From Oscheius sp. JU75 (lineage: Eukaryota > Nematoda > Chromadorea > Rhabditida > Rhabditidae), in contig JASJZC010000007.1 in assembly GCA_037178855.1 (NCBI GenBank), positions 372,001 to 436,000 of the forward strand: a stretch of DNA of 64,000 nt. Direction: 5' to 3'. The translations under genes were made by a program, and so were the position numbers. This document shows, piece by piece, positions 1 to 12,324 of this stretch. Below the pieces are notes generated by a model. That model was not told where the DNA came from. It saw only the letters and a program-made list of their open reading frames with translations, and searched no databases. Positions within the stretch are counted from its first letter, which is position 1, and each line of letters starts with the position of its first letter.

Positions 1-108
1 GTTTTTAGCAAGCATTCGAAGGTGTTGTATCAATTAAGACAACCTACAAATACCAAGCATTTTTTAAACAAAAAACCTCGTTTTATTTTTAAATTACTCG
101 TATTTTAG

Positions 109-2372
109 CTCATCTGGGTGCTGCTAGTGGCACACATCCTGGGTCTCTTCCTTCAGCGTCTAGCAGCAAGAATTGGTGTCGTTTCGGGCAAGCATCTAGC
201 GGAAGTTGCTCACTCCTACTACCCCAAATGGCCAAGACTAGCACTCTGGGTCATGGTCGAGCTGGCTATCATAGGATCAGACATGCAAGAAGTCATTGGT
301 ACAGCGATTTCCCTGTATTTGCTCAGTAACACCAAGTATGCGACACTGTAAGGGAGAGACAATATAAAAACTTCAGGATTCCTCTCTGGGCAGGAGTGTT
401 GATCACTATTTGTGATACTTTCACTTTCCTCTTTCTGGAAAAGTACGGTGTGAGAAAGTTCGAAGCCTTCTTTGCCTTCCTGATTTCGGCGATGGCCATC
501 GCCTTCGGCTTTGAGTTTTTTGAAGCGACTCCTAATGCTGTAAGCTACTTCTAAGCTTTACCAAAGACAAATTTCAGGGTGACCTTTTTTCTGGAATGTT
601 CCTTCCGTGGTGTACAAACTGTGACACGAATCAATGGCTACAGGCAGTAGCTATTATTGGAGCCGTTGTCATGCCACACAATTTCTACTTGCACTCCGCT
701 TTGGTCAAGGTCAGTAGCTAATCGCCTTATCGGTATCTGGATCGATTGTAGTCTACTGTTGGGCTGGGGTTGGTTTCGAATGAGCATGAAGTGATGGAAG
801 GTATTGCAGTTCTCATTCAACCAGGCTCAGCTATTCTAGTGACAACCTTCATAAAAACACAGAGCACTGTCTCTCACGAGTAAAGCATACATTCCAAACT
901 TTAACAACGGTGAAATTGTCTTGGGGCTCTCTTGGGGCAATTCTCGGCAACTTATGGTAAAAAAGAAGCGTCCTAAAAACAGGTTGGCATAGAGTTTTTT
1001 TTTAAATTGTAACAGCTGTTTGTTCATAAATTAGTTGACGAGCATTCTATAACATATTGAAATTTCGTTTTCAGTCGCGTGACGTTGACCGCAAAAGGAA
1101 GGCGAAGGTCAGCGAGGCCAATTTCTACTTCTTCGTCGAATCCGCTTTTGCTCTCTTCTGTTCATTCTGGATCAACGTCCTCGTGGTCTCTGTCTTTGCC
1201 GAGGGACTGTTCGGAAAAAAAATGACGACATTCTGCAGATCTGCAAGGAGAAACATAACGGGATGCCAAGCTTTTACAAAAACGTTTACACCAACGATAC
1301 GGACAACGCCACAGCTGACATTTACCATGCCGGAATCTTCCTTGGCTGCAGTTTTGGAGTGGGAGCTCTCTACGTGTGGGCTGTAGGAATCTTGGCTGCT
1401 GGACAATCTTCGACAATGACAGGAACCTACGCTGGACAGTTTGCTATGGAGGTAGTTGACTAAACTTACCTCAAAAATAATGATTTCAGGGCTTCATCCG
1501 AGTTAGATGGCCGCAATGGAAGAGAGTTCTTCTCACCCGTACTCTGGCCATTGGACCCACGCTGTTCGTTGTCATTTTTAGCAAAGGGATCGACAACATT
1601 TCCCACCTGAACGATCTTCTCAACTGCATCCAGGTAGGTTTTGAAACGAATTGGTACTATAAAAATCACCTCAACGTTCACACAATTAGATCTGTTACAC
1701 GCAAGAATGTCCGGTATCCTTACTGAACAAGCATGTCTAAAACATGCCTTTCGCTATTCTCACGCCATAACAATCCTAAAAACTGTATGTGTGTCAGCTG
1801 ATAAAATTGAACTTAGGATCAATTTCTACCGAAGAACTTGCGAAACAATAAAACTTTAAATTTGTAGATGGTGCAACTACCTTATGCTCTCATTCCCGTC
1901 TTGACATTCGCATCTGACAAGAGGATCATGAGCACTTATGCCTGCTCCAAGTATGTTCATATTCCAAGATCTTCAAAATATTCGTTCAGGTTCCAAAAAC
2001 TGTCCATGGGAATAATCTCAGTCATAATCATCCTGATCAACTTTTACTTCCTATACGATTGGATCGGAGATCAGTTCAGCTGGTCCGCCTTGTCTATTTC
2101 CATCTCGGCAGTAATCGCAGTATTCTACATTATCACCATAGCTTATCTGGTAAAACGACTTTGAAGTCTGCCTTATTGAAACTGTTCAGACGTACTATTG
2201 TCTGGTTGCTATGAATGCCTGCCCACCTTTTGCTGAGAAATGGCTGACAAAGCCCGTCTATTCACACTTTGACCACCCTTGGGAAGAGCTACCTAGCGAG
2301 TCGCTAGGCGGAGCCACGACACCGTCAACCATGTCAGTTTTTGATCTCAAAGCTGATCTCAAAAAGTTTTAA
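109..2372 (+). CDS. NRAMP-family divalent metal transporter, 5' end outside window
   Basis: Proton-coupled manganese/iron transporter of the NRAMP (SLC11; nematode smf) family, a multi-pass membrane protein. Visible exons are 109-347, 377-539, 578-709, 1075-1451, 1490-1633, 1868-1950, 1990-2149 and 2190-2372. Family hallmarks are [19 protein letters not shown] (TM3), [19 protein letters not shown] (the TM6 metal-site segment with MPH) and [19 protein letters not shown]. The TM1 DPGN segment and start codon lie upstream of the window. About 490 residues are present, then TAA at 2370 and an aataaa-like sequence. The exon 1075-1451 is not continuous: the frame changes at an A8 run near 1213-1220, between AEGLFG and NDDILQ, and both sides match NRAMP. 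This is a sequencing error, a damaged allele or frameshifting (see findings). Family assignment is sure; integrity is not. Confidence 0.93.
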
Positions 2373-4192
2373 ACGCAATAAATTATAAACTTTCGGCTGC
2401 TAACGTGATTTACGAGACATAAATTCGAAAGCAATAAAGGTGGAGCATTGATCTATGGCTGCATAACTGATAACATAAGAGTCGGGAAGATGAAAAAAGA
2501 CAACAGAAGGCTACACTGTGGGGCAAAGAATCTGTCTGAACTTTTGAGAAGTTCACTGCAAACACTAGATACATCTTTAGCTAATTTGAACGTAGAAACT
2601 TTCAGAACCAAAGACCACGAGATTCGGGTTATGTCTCTGGCGCTAAAAGAACATTATCCTTTATTAAAGCGCAGTGGTGTCCGTACAACTGCATGTCAAC
2701 ATTAACACCCTAAAAAGCTGGCAAATCATTTCATGTCAAGAGACAAAGGGACTAGCTGAGGGGGGTAACGTGAGTTCACGAACCGACTGGAAACAGTTTG
2801 ATTACAGTAAGCAGTATACAATTTATCTGGATTGTATTGGTGTCGCACAAAGGGATAGTAGAATAACCTTTAACTTATGCTAGGCGCGTACGGGCGCTTT
2901 ACTTCAAAATTCTGTGGATATCTGGATAGACTACCTTCCCAAATTAAATGAACGCTTGACTGTAATCATCAGAAGTTTCCTACATTTGATCTGACAAATC
3001 TATCTACAAAATGTTTAGCAATGTCAGCGCGTAAAATCTACCAGCTGAGTACTAGACTAAATGGTAGCGGCTCCTCAGTTTGGTTGTCTCACCCTGTCAG
3101 TTACCTGATAAAAATGAAAAAAAAAACTAACCAGTAGGAAAGGTGGCAGGGGAAGGAGCAGGCATGATGACGTACGTCAGATGATCCTCAAATGGATCCA
3201 CTGTCAAAGAGCTGGAGTCACAGTGAAAGTCTGACGACTTTGTCCGGTCGGGAAGACATCTTATGGGAGAAGCTGCTGCTGGAACTGTATAACTTTCTGT
3301 TGCAGAATATCTAGTTCAAAATGTCCAAAAGTCTCTGTGTGAGTCTGTCTGTCTGAAGCCCTTATTGGGAATTTGTTTGTCACACATACTTTGTGCCAGC
3401 AATTACTTTTGCAAGTCAAGCCAAATCGAGTCAATTTGGGAGATGCGTTCTGAGAGCTCGACTAGAACAGCACCTAACTGTTACTTGAGTCTCAATGGGG
3501 CATCAGCCATAATTGTTGTTAATTACTTTGCTTTTCGCTGCAACCTCTTTAATTGTCAAATTGTTTCAAAAAGAAGCGGTTCGGCTCCAAACAAAGATAG
3601 TTAAAGTCAATTGCTAGTACTGCTTTTCAAGTACAGTGCAACATAGAATCAACGGGCGTAAGGGTGTCGTAGGAGATGGTTGAAACACCCGAAACCCGCA
3701 AGACATAAGTTCGTCTTCCCATGTGTGCCTTTGTTCCCAACGGTGTTTTACTCGAGAATCCAAACTATGAGCAATCTGTGACCCCTTGTTGTATCAAGCT
3801 ACAAACTGGCTAAAGCACAGCTTGCACGAACTCGAGAACTACATTTTTTGAAGGCTGCCATCTGACCTAATGAGCAAAATCAACCTACCCGCCCATTTCA
3901 TTAATCATTCTTCCAGCAAATACGGTTCTTTTTCCTTAGGCTCGTTCTTGTCTCCTCACTTGACTTTCAGACATAATTAGCTACCAAGAAGAATCACCTG
4001 GTTCCCCGAACTGTGCTCCGATAGTCTCTGTTTCATTCATTTCTCTTACTACCGTTTGAAGCAAATGCCGACTGACATAAGCACCTATTCACCCCCTTAT
4101 TTTCAGTCTTCGACGTTCATTGAGAAGACTCCTCCTTGCCCAACACACATTCTGCTGAATTGTAGGTTGTGACCCGGGGGGCCTGACGTCAC
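2373..4192. other. intergenic region, no gene seen
   Basis: This stretch separates the NRAMP gene from the next plus-strand gene. Open frames of 70-85 codons occur (for example 2448-2705 and 3365-3604) but have no recognisable domain and no convincing exon structure. A segment near 3335-3450 with a TCTGTCTG run followed by ttgcaagtcaag and tttgggagatg loosely resembles 24780-24900, which suggests an old dispersed repeat. A CRE-like palindrome tgacgtca lies at 4184-4191, just upstream of the next start codon. Confidence 0.5.
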
Positions 4193-5555
4193 ATGCTGAA
4201 CATGTGGTCTGTAAAAGATCTTCTTCCAATTTCTTATATTGATGGAGAAGATTACTGCGGAATGAACGCAACATTCCAAAGACTGGATCTAACACAAGCT
4301 ACAGTAGGAAATGTTCTCTCTGGAAACTCTCTCTTCTGGTTATCGTCTTTGCAAAGGTGAGGCGTTTTCAAAAAAAAAACAATACACTTTAAGACCCTTA
4401 CCATGTTCATTCCGTTGAAGAAAAGCAAGATATACTTCCTCCACATGCTAGTCTTTTCTCTATTAGGCGCCCTGTTGCAAAACAGCTCGAGGGTGCCCGA
4501 AACTTTGGTCAATCTTTTGAAAAAAAGAACCGCACAAAACGATCTAGTGACTTGCTTCGTTGGAAAAGGCGTAATGATTGCTGGAAAGGCTGCTGATCTG
4601 ATGATGGTAAAAAAAGATGTAAAGTCCTGCAATGTTTTCAGTATACTGCCATTTTGTTTATGTTTTGTGAAATTCATACTTACAAGCAGAATATCCTCTA
4701 CCACGCAGCGCTTAAAAATGGACAAAGGGCTCACATGATTCTACCGCTTTGGCTCTTTTACATCATACTAATTTGGGCTGTGGAATATTATTTCCCTCGC
4801 TACTACTACTACCCATGTTTAAATCTGCTCGTAACGCTTGTCTTCGTCCTTGCCTCTTCGAAGCTGGCAAAGTGGCATCGTCTTGACGGATCCATGAACA
4901 ACGGTCTGATATTTCTGCATAATCCCAGTGCTCCGGTTAGAGACTATCCATGGGAAAACAGGGTGTTTAAGGTTGAGCAGCGGTATTCGAAGAATATGAC
5001 AGCGAACTTTAAAAAGTTCGGTTACTGTCTCTTTGGAAAAAACCTCGTTGCATTCTTCATTTCCATCACTTTCAAAGTCTATGTGGTAAGAAAACCTTCG
5101 ATTGTTGAGACCACAAACGGTTCTAGGAACTTCTCTGGACTATGCCGATCCCTCAGTTGTATCTTATCTGGCTCATGAACAAAGAAGCTGTCCATGATTT
5201 GATTCGAGTCGATCCTGTCGCCACGCAGTCGTCCACCAGCGACGATCCAATTTCTGATCGCTCGCATCGAAGGATGGTAGTGATGGCGGATCAATTGAAA
5301 AAAGCTCATCATCAAACCGTTGCGGTCCAATTAGACGAGATTTTCGCTCCAACTCTTCCCAATCAAGTCCTACAGTCGACCTGTTGTACTCCTGAAGTTG
5401 TCGCCCTCTCGGTTCCTAGACCATACAGAGGCAGACGCAAACTTCCACGGTTTGACAGCATTGGTCAGGAGAAGCAACCGAAACCTGACGTTAACATGCG
5501 CCACATTGATATAGACGTGGGCGAGAGTCGTCGTCAAGAGATATACATTCGCTGA
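4193..5555 (+). CDS. multi-pass membrane protein of unknown family (possible nematode receptor)
   Basis: I do not recognise this protein. Exons 4193-4356, 4426-4606, 4642-5085 and 5127-5555 join in frame to about 405 residues. An in-frame TGA lies just upstream of the first ATG; the second ATG at 4202 is an alternative start. The N-terminal ~50 residues are hydrophilic and include YCGMNATF (possible N-glycosylation). Hydrophobic segments follow: IYFLHMLVFSLLGALLQ, YTAILFMFCEI, MILPLWLFYIILIWAVEYYF, CLNLLVTLVFVLASS, NLVAFFISITFKVYV and LWTMPIPQLYLIWLM. A basic tail of about 120 residues follows. A 7TM chemoreceptor is possible but unproven. The first intron needs an unusual AAG acceptor (gaagaaaag|c), so that join is the weakest part; the alternative acceptor at 4393 breaks the frame. 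An aataaa at 5614 follows the stop. Confidence 0.6.
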
Positions 5556-7503
5556 TATCTTTTCCCATTTTTGAAACCTTTGTAATCTCTTCCCCATATT
5601 TATTTGGATGCCACAATAAAGTGTCGAAGAATCTCGTTTGACAGCCCGTCTTTTCGCCGAATTAACCCCGAATTACTGGGTTGTTTTTATCTGGCCATCC
5701 CGCCGAAGCACGAACATGTGGATTACTGTATGTATGGGGGAAGAAGAGCAACATTATTGGACAGCGGCAAATGTATGAGGGATCTTTCCTACTTTTTCAT
5801 GCCCTTCTGATACAGGTTTGCAGTTGTGAGTTCGTTTTAGATGGGTTGATCTCTTTTATTCAAAGCGCGATGCTGCCATGGGGATTACTGTAGAGTATAG
5901 AAGAAGAAGAGTTGTAAAATTGGACGGCGTTAAATGCATAAGGGTTCCTTAGATTGGCAGTGTGACAAACAGTGTTTGTAAACTTGGCCTTCCGTAAAAG
6001 TTTAATTGGATTACAGGAGGTATAAGTGAATACGCAATTGCGTACATATGTTCGTGAAAATGTTGTTCTCAAGCTATCATTTTTTTAAACGCTTGTATGC
6101 GTATTCAATCATGCAACTCGAGGTTAGAACATTGACGGAAGGTTCTTGAACAACATTGGAAAAATGAGCGATACTTTTTGACAGATTTTTGACAGACGGC
6201 AATACTGTATAAACGTCTCGACTACGTGTTAACAAGTGACAGTCGTCTCCTTCTCAAAGGAATTGCTGGGACACTCCAACTTATTACCATTTTTTGCCTA
6301 TTCTTCCCACTCTCTGAGCTGAGGACTCGATAGAGAGATGACCAGGAAGTAGTGCTGCTCTTTCGTCTTCTCATTTCTGTTCAGCTCCTTTTTCGTTCAT
6401 TCTGCAATAGTAGGAAAGGAATAGATAAAGACGACCGTTCTTCAAGCGTATCTGGCCTTCTGTCTTCTCTGAGTTCCTCCAATCTGATAATCACGCGTCG
6501 ACTTTACAACAATGAACGAAAACGGTATAAACAGCTGATCTCTACAAGATGACCTTTAAGTTCGATTTCCCATTTTTTTGTGCATTATTTCGAGACCGGC
6601 ATGGTAGCTTCCAGTAAGTACCCGTGGAGGCCCTAATCTACAACTTGTGGTTATTCTACACGTCCGTCACTTTGGCAATGGCTGGAATCGAGCTGTATTT
6701 CTTCTGTAAACAGCAATGGGTGTGCCTTTGTCCTACTAAGTTGAAAATAATTTTGTTTGTTCTGGTCCTTCCTTGGTGCGTTTACGGATACCGAAAACGA
6801 CTCTTCTTTCACAGTTCGTAACAAAGAAACTGCTGTTCTCTAGACACCGCAATGAAGATCTTAAACACAATTTTACGTTAATGAACTTTTCCGTGCTAAA
6901 ATAGCCTTTGTTTCCTCGCAGTACCAGTCAAACAACATTGCGCGAGTTACAACATATAACTAAGGAAGTAAGAGATCTACACAAAAGTAGATTCGAAAAT
7001 CTTAACAGAAAAATGTTAACTGAAAAGTAGAACAAAAACTTTTTTAGAGAAACTGAACTTCCCTTCTCGGGGATCTAAGCAATTTTATCAAAGACGTTCC
7101 TGGTTCTTAGCGGATTCAAACGTTTGTAAATCCTGCGACACCACTTTGCCAGTGTTGGCTGTAACGGTGAGATGCGGAAGGTTGAACAGCTTTAGATTCC
7201 AATTGTCGCGTAAATTCATTGAAAAATCCACATTTACTGGAGGTAGTAATCCCTCGCGCGTTTAATAATAGGACTGATGTTAGCTTGATTCGTAGAATGT
7301 GTGCGCACCTAATTTTTGTGTTACACTGCTACCGTAGACCAAGCACAAACATGTCTAGAACTTCCGTATCGATGTATTCTGCTACGTCTTCGTGTTTTTC
7401 GATATCCCAGAGGTGTAAAGAAGGGGCGTAACTAGGCACTTTTCTTCTATCATTCCATGTTATGCCTCTCCTAACCGCTTATTAGCTAATCTTCCAGGAC
7501 AAA
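5556..7503. other. mostly non-coding spacer, with one candidate orphan exon
   Basis: Apart from the candidate exon at 6619-6779, reported separately, I see no coding exons here. The region is moderately AT-rich and ends with a cttccag acceptor at 7491-7497, six bases before the ATG of the next gene. That is the usual position for spliced-leader addition. Confidence 0.45.
6619..6779 (+). CDS. possible exon encoding two hydrophobic segments, unassigned
   Basis: An open segment between a possible acceptor (ccagtaag) and a possible donor (gtttac) encodes two strongly hydrophobic stretches, LWLFYTSVTLAMAGIELYFF and IILFVLVLPWC. It resembles the membrane-protein exons on either side and may be an exon of an unmodelled or degraded relative of them. 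No start codon, partner exons or family could be found, and the acceptor is weak. Confidence 0.25.
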
Positions 7504-9393
7504 ATGGTAATTTCAACTGCAAGTTATGTCGTCACTGGAGTTGGCTGCATGGTTTATGCCATCTCGCTAGCTTTAGCCGGACTGTTTAACTACATCTGCT
7601 TTATTCATCGAGGTTGGACCGAGGATGAAACCACAAGACTGATGTTGTTCTACGTTCTTCTCGAACTGGCTCTTTCGTGCTGTACCGAGTCCATGAGACT
7701 AATAACGGGAGCTCTGTAAGTTACAGCTGAAGGCTTTTTGAAGATGATTCAGGTTTATCAAGAACTCTGCGAAGGAAGTTGGATACTTGGCAACCGGAGC
7801 AAAGGTGTTTCTTCTTCTAGCTGTGAGTTCCTCTCAAAACAGAATGTTGCACTTGTTGTTAGTGATAACTATGGATAGACACGTGAGCTCAGTCCAAGTT
7901 GATGGCTGTTCTTTTGCTAGCATTTGGGAAGAGTTTAAAATGATGCATATACTGCGAATCAAGGAGCACAAAAAGTCTGAGACGTTAGAACATTATTTAC
8001 TGCTCTAATATCACTCAGAAGTATAAAGAATTGAAGTAATTGCTGCCACCCAACTAGAATCAAAGTCAAACTGCAATGCCCATCGAGTTCTTAATCAAAG
8101 ATATGATATGTTAAGCGCTCCATATATGCGTTGTTTTAAAACAAACAAGGGTCAGCTCGCACGACTCAACGAGGGGTAGCCTTAAGCCAATCAAAAGAGT
8201 TCACCGTCAAAGCGAGAGCAGAATCGTGTTGACGGTACGTTACAGATCAACGACATCGTTTTCACCTGGATATTTTTCTTCCTCAAACGATTCTACAACA
8301 GAAACATAGGAGCCACATTTGTCCACTTCTTCACAATCGTTCGAGTCGTCCTTGCTCTCTACGGCGCCGAAAACGCCTATTTCGACTCACCCGTACTGGC
8401 TAAGAACAGTTCTTATATCATTTTAGCACTACTGCAAGCATATGTGCATTATCTGCATGATCTTGTTCGTCTTCTCGTCCGTCATCGTTATCGTCTACCG
8501 TTGCCGAGACACTATGGCTGGGTCTCCAAGCTCTGTCGACAACTGGGTAAGAGTGTTAGGAATTAAAAAGGAATATTTTCAGAGAAACAAGTTTTCTGTT
8601 ATCTACCTCGGACAAATAATTGGAATGACATCTTTTCTCATTCTGATTCACATTTTCTTCAACGCCTTCCTTGTCTTCGCAGCCGTTGACGTAAGAATAG
8701 ATCGGATTGAAACTACTGTTCAGTTCTCTGTCCCGGCAGTTTTCGCCATCATTTGTTTGATTGGTTTGGATTCGCTCTACAACTACAGATTCAACGCGTT
8801 CATAATGCGCCAAGACAATGCTTCTCAGGCGCAAATCGTCAGGCAATACGGACACCCAGATCTCTACGAAGGGATTGTTTCCAATCCTTCCATGAAGGAT
8901 CTCGAGGAGTGCTTGCAGGAAATACAAAAAGGATTTGTACACGTTCGTTTAAAAAATAGCATTTATCGGAAAATGTTCTTTGCAAATAATAACTCTTACC
9001 TTTGGTATGATAGAGTATTAACGATTCCACAACAACAGACTTCTGATAATCGCACATTTCTAGGAACTTGTACCAGATCGTCGTCCTTCTACACTTCATC
9101 GTTCGATACAAGACGAACCGATAGATCTTTCCCAAATCGTCCCACAAATCTTCATCGACGACGACGATGAAATTTCTCACGAATCCGATGAGCAATCTGA
9201 GCAAATGAATGATGAATCTGTCGAAGACGAAGAGACATTAGAAGATGCTGAAGCGGACAAGGTCGAGACTGACTACAGTTTCTGGGAGATGTTGAAAAAG
9301 GCTAACAAGGAAGACGTCGATTTAAAGCAATTCAATAAGGACAAGAGATTTTCAGAAACGCTCTCAAGAAGAAGAAAAGAAGTCAGTTTCTAG
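7504..9393 (+). CDS. seven-TM-like membrane protein with acidic cytoplasmic tail, unknown family
   Basis: I do not recognise the family. Seven exons join in frame to about 399 residues: 7504-7715, 7753-7822, 8246-8392, 8427-8546, 8583-8690, 8724-8936 and 9064-9393. The start follows a trans-splice-like cttccag. Roughly seven hydrophobic segments are seen, including GVGCMVYAISLALAGLF, RLMLFYVLLELALS, INDIVFTWIFFFL, ATFVHFFTIVRVVLALYG, MCIICMILFVFSSVIVIVY, GMTSFLILIHIFFNAFLVF and VPAVFAIICLIGL. The last ~150 residues are hydrophilic, with an acidic stretch (DDDDE and many E/D) and ETLSRRRKEVSF at the end. The size and layout resemble the gene at 4193-5555. A nematode receptor-like role is only a guess. 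Confidence 0.7.
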
Positions 9394-9907
9394 CCGCTGC
9401 GATATTGGCTGGAACGCCTATTTGCTCCAAAAGTGCCCTCGTCCCCTCGAAAAGGTCTGAAATTCTACCGTCTGACACGAAAACTTTTTAGAAACAGTGC
9501 ACGCTCGAAGTTGATGTTGGCGGTGGAACTCAGACCCTGACGGAATCTTCACAAATCTGACCCCTTCTTTCTATCCAACTGATTACAAGCGCCCGGCTTT
9601 GTATTCCCGTACACGAACGATGTCCTGCTAGTTGAGACAAAAGTTACTGTAGAATTCCTCATCCACACATGACCCGATATTTCTTTGACAATAACATGAC
9701 TTTAGATAACTGTCAGGACTTCTCTGTTAAAATGAGCTGCACACACAAGATTTTGCTCAGTCACCCAGGTTGTAGTATGCTAAAAGCCAGAGGGTGCAAG
9801 TATATTGAATCCGCAGCTATTGTACAGCTTTTCAGAAAAAGAGACCGATAATGCATGACATAGCCTGTGGAGGCTCGGGCTTCGATGCGGCTACCCTGAT
9901 ACCTAAA
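9394..9907. other. intergenic spacer, no gene seen
   Basis: The spacer lies between the end of the 7TM-like gene and the inverted-repeat element. Only short chance open frames are present and no splice-supported coding signal was found. Confidence 0.4.
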
Positions 9908-9992
9908 ATTGCACATAGCGCGTAGCGCTACGCGGTGGTTTGGTTCCGCGTTGGCCTAGTGGGCGCGCTAAAAATGAAAATCGCGATGTCTC
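9908..9992. repeat. left terminal inverted repeat
   Basis: This is the left arm of the element above. It runs from ttgcacatag through the palindrome cgcgtagcgctacgcg to tgaaaatcgc. It pairs with the arm at about 12035-12118 on the opposite strand, with a handful of mismatches and one 17-base insertion. Confidence 0.6.
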
Positions 9993-12034
9993 AGCTCCCT
10001 TCGATTCAATCGCTCTCAAAATTTTTCCCAAGGTTTTTGCCACCAAGAATCCACTATTTTGAGATCGATAGGTTGAATATGAAAACTAAAAAAAAACAAC
10101 CTTTTTCAGAAAGAATTTCTTCCGTATTCAGTAAATTCTCCATCCCATCCCTCCATCCCATGATTGAAGCCTAAAATGTTTCGATAGTCTGCCGACACTG
10201 AACAAACATTAGTCACAACCAAATCAAATCCCTGCTTGTAAACTCAGAAATTGTGGAGAACGCACTATTGCGAGACACTTCCTACAAAAAACATTGAAAA
10301 TCTTTCTGAGTGATGATCTACGGTAGCTCATTAGCAACGTTCTGCCCCCGTTCTTTTTTCCAAACCTCCACGTCTCGCACGAAAAATAGATACGGCTTGT
10401 TTTGCAGAAAATAGCAAAAACTTCAAATGTTCTGTAGCAGCTAAAACGCGAATCAAGAGTATGCGAATGTTCCTGTAAACCTGTCAACTTCGAAATAGGA
10501 ACGTTGCTCATGCTTTTTCTTCTCAAAATGCTTTGCTAAACTATTGTCACCTACGAAGATCGAACCTGGGTTGTACGGTTTGGGTGGCACCTCTTAATAT
10601 TACACCAACTTTTCGCTAAAACTTTGAAGGGCTGCGACCTTGTTCGGAGACCGGGAACATCTACATCTTGGTGCACAATTTTGCTCAGACAACGTTAAGA
10701 AAAATGTTTATAAGCATAAGGAAAGTATCATATTCCTGACCAGTTTTCTTGCAAATAGCTTATTCACTACCTTATAACCAAATACAGAAGTTTATTATAG
10801 CTTGCTTTAGAAATCTCACATGATTATACTACCACGCCTGAGTAAGCTAATATTGAGGTATCAATGCGCAAGCCGGATCCACAGCTTTTATTCAATACCG
10901 TTTTTCAACACGAGGTTGCACCCCAATTAGTTTAATTAGTTCACCTAGAGTCTTAGAGATGTTTAGGCGTTCCTCTAGCTGTCTCTTATCTTCTACTGTT
11001 CTTGCTGTGACAAAAGCTTCCTCATCCAAAAAACCAGATTCCCCGAGTGTTTTCTTGTTGTTCACTTTTCCATAAGGCTGCTATTGAATCGAAGAAAGTG
11101 TGACCAAGTGGCCCGCAAACCAGAGATTCCTCTGCGATTATTAACTTGGTGGACAACGCATGTTTTCGTGAGTCCTATTCTAAAAAGTAAGTCTACTTTA
11201 CTTTATCTTAAGAAAAATACTTGATAAATGACCGCGATAGCTTGGAAGAATGACGAACGCCCCGAAATTATGTCCAAGACGCTGATCAAAGAAATCAAAT
11301 GGAATTTCGAAAATATTTTACGTCAACTTTTCCCATGTTTATCTTCCTAATGAACTTGTATTCCTGTGTAAATGTGAGCAAAAACTTGGACTACCTTCTC
11401 TTGGCTATAATTTTAATGGCTCCGCAATTTATAGGTTGACGATAACTGAAAAGTCAAGTGACAGTGCGGAGGAAGATCTTCAGGTGTGTTGAGCAGTTCT
11501 TATCAGAAATTGCTTCGGGTTATATAAACAGACTGTAACGCTGTCAGATTAGAATGAATTGAGCATTGAACAAATGTACAAGTGTACAGTTAAAAACTTT
11601 TAGAAAGAGCTAATTTTTGTCAAACACTTTAAGCTGGATGTCGGTTTACTGGAAACGGTACCAAAAACATTGAACATCTGTCTCTAATTCCTTACTCTAG
11701 ACACGTGATAGTTTTTCAAGCAACAAGGGCCAACAATTACTAATTTTCTGACTTAGCTCCTCAACATTCAGTTTCAGACGGAATCAAGAAACAGTTCAGA
11801 ACTAAATAAAAGTAGAGAACGCTATGAGCATCATGGATAGCTGCAACATAAGTAACATAAGAAAAGTCCAAAAATTCCAACTGAGGAGACCCATCTAGAT
11901 TTATCGTATCGGTCTGAAAGGAATTGGACGATTTCTGAACCTCTAGCCAAAATATGAGATCAATATGATAGGTAGACTGAAAAGCCAGCCAAGGTTACGA
12001 CTATCGCGAGACATCGACACGTTATTGAAAAAAA

Positions 12035-12118
12035 ATCGGAGTCGAGAACGGCGATTTTCAGTTTTCAAGCGTGCGCACTAAAAACCACCGCGTACCGCTA
12101 TGCACTACGTGCAAATAG
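12035..12118. repeat. right terminal inverted repeat
   Basis: This is the right arm of the element. Read on the minus strand it begins ttgcacgtagtgcatagc and continues through ggtggttttt, agtgcgcacgc and tgaaaatcgc, matching the left arm in the same order. Confidence 0.6.
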
Positions 12119-12324
12119 TTTACTTTGATAGAAAAATAACCGAGAAAAATGGCAAAACAATTCTTCTGTCGAAGTAGACGTACTTATGGTAGAAATTGAC
12201 GGCGAATCGATTAAAGACACTTAGAAACCGAGAAATTACACCAAAACTGTTGAAAAATGCAGAATGAAACAAAATCCAAGATTTTTGAAATTCCCGCACA
12301 AAAGTTAAATTCAAAAACGCGTTC

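Larger units (their letters stand above)
9908..12118. mobile_element. probable non-autonomous DNA transposon with imperfect terminal inverted repeats
   Basis: The left end (about 9908-9941, TTGCACATAGCGCGTAGC...) and the reverse complement of the right end (about 12079-12115) agree at roughly 29 of 33 aligned positions. Beyond an insertion of about 17 bases in the left copy, similarity continues through aatcgc and ctcc, giving arms of roughly 80-90 bases. The left arm contains the perfect 16-base palindrome cgcgtagcgctacgcg at 9919-9934. The roughly 2.1-kb interior has no transposase-like frame; frames of 79 and 100 codons are featureless. Long arms around non-coding DNA fit a MULE-like or other non-autonomous TIR element. 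A clear target-site duplication was not found. Confidence 0.6.

Noticed and set aside
4252-4734. 160-codon minus-strand frame
   Set aside because: It runs opposite exons of the multi-pass membrane protein, has no motifs, and loses out to a spliced plus-strand model with several TM helices.
10541-10620. Possible tRNA near gatcgaacctggg
   Set aside because: Only a box-B-like string is present; no anticodon arm or acceptor stem could be folded on either strand.
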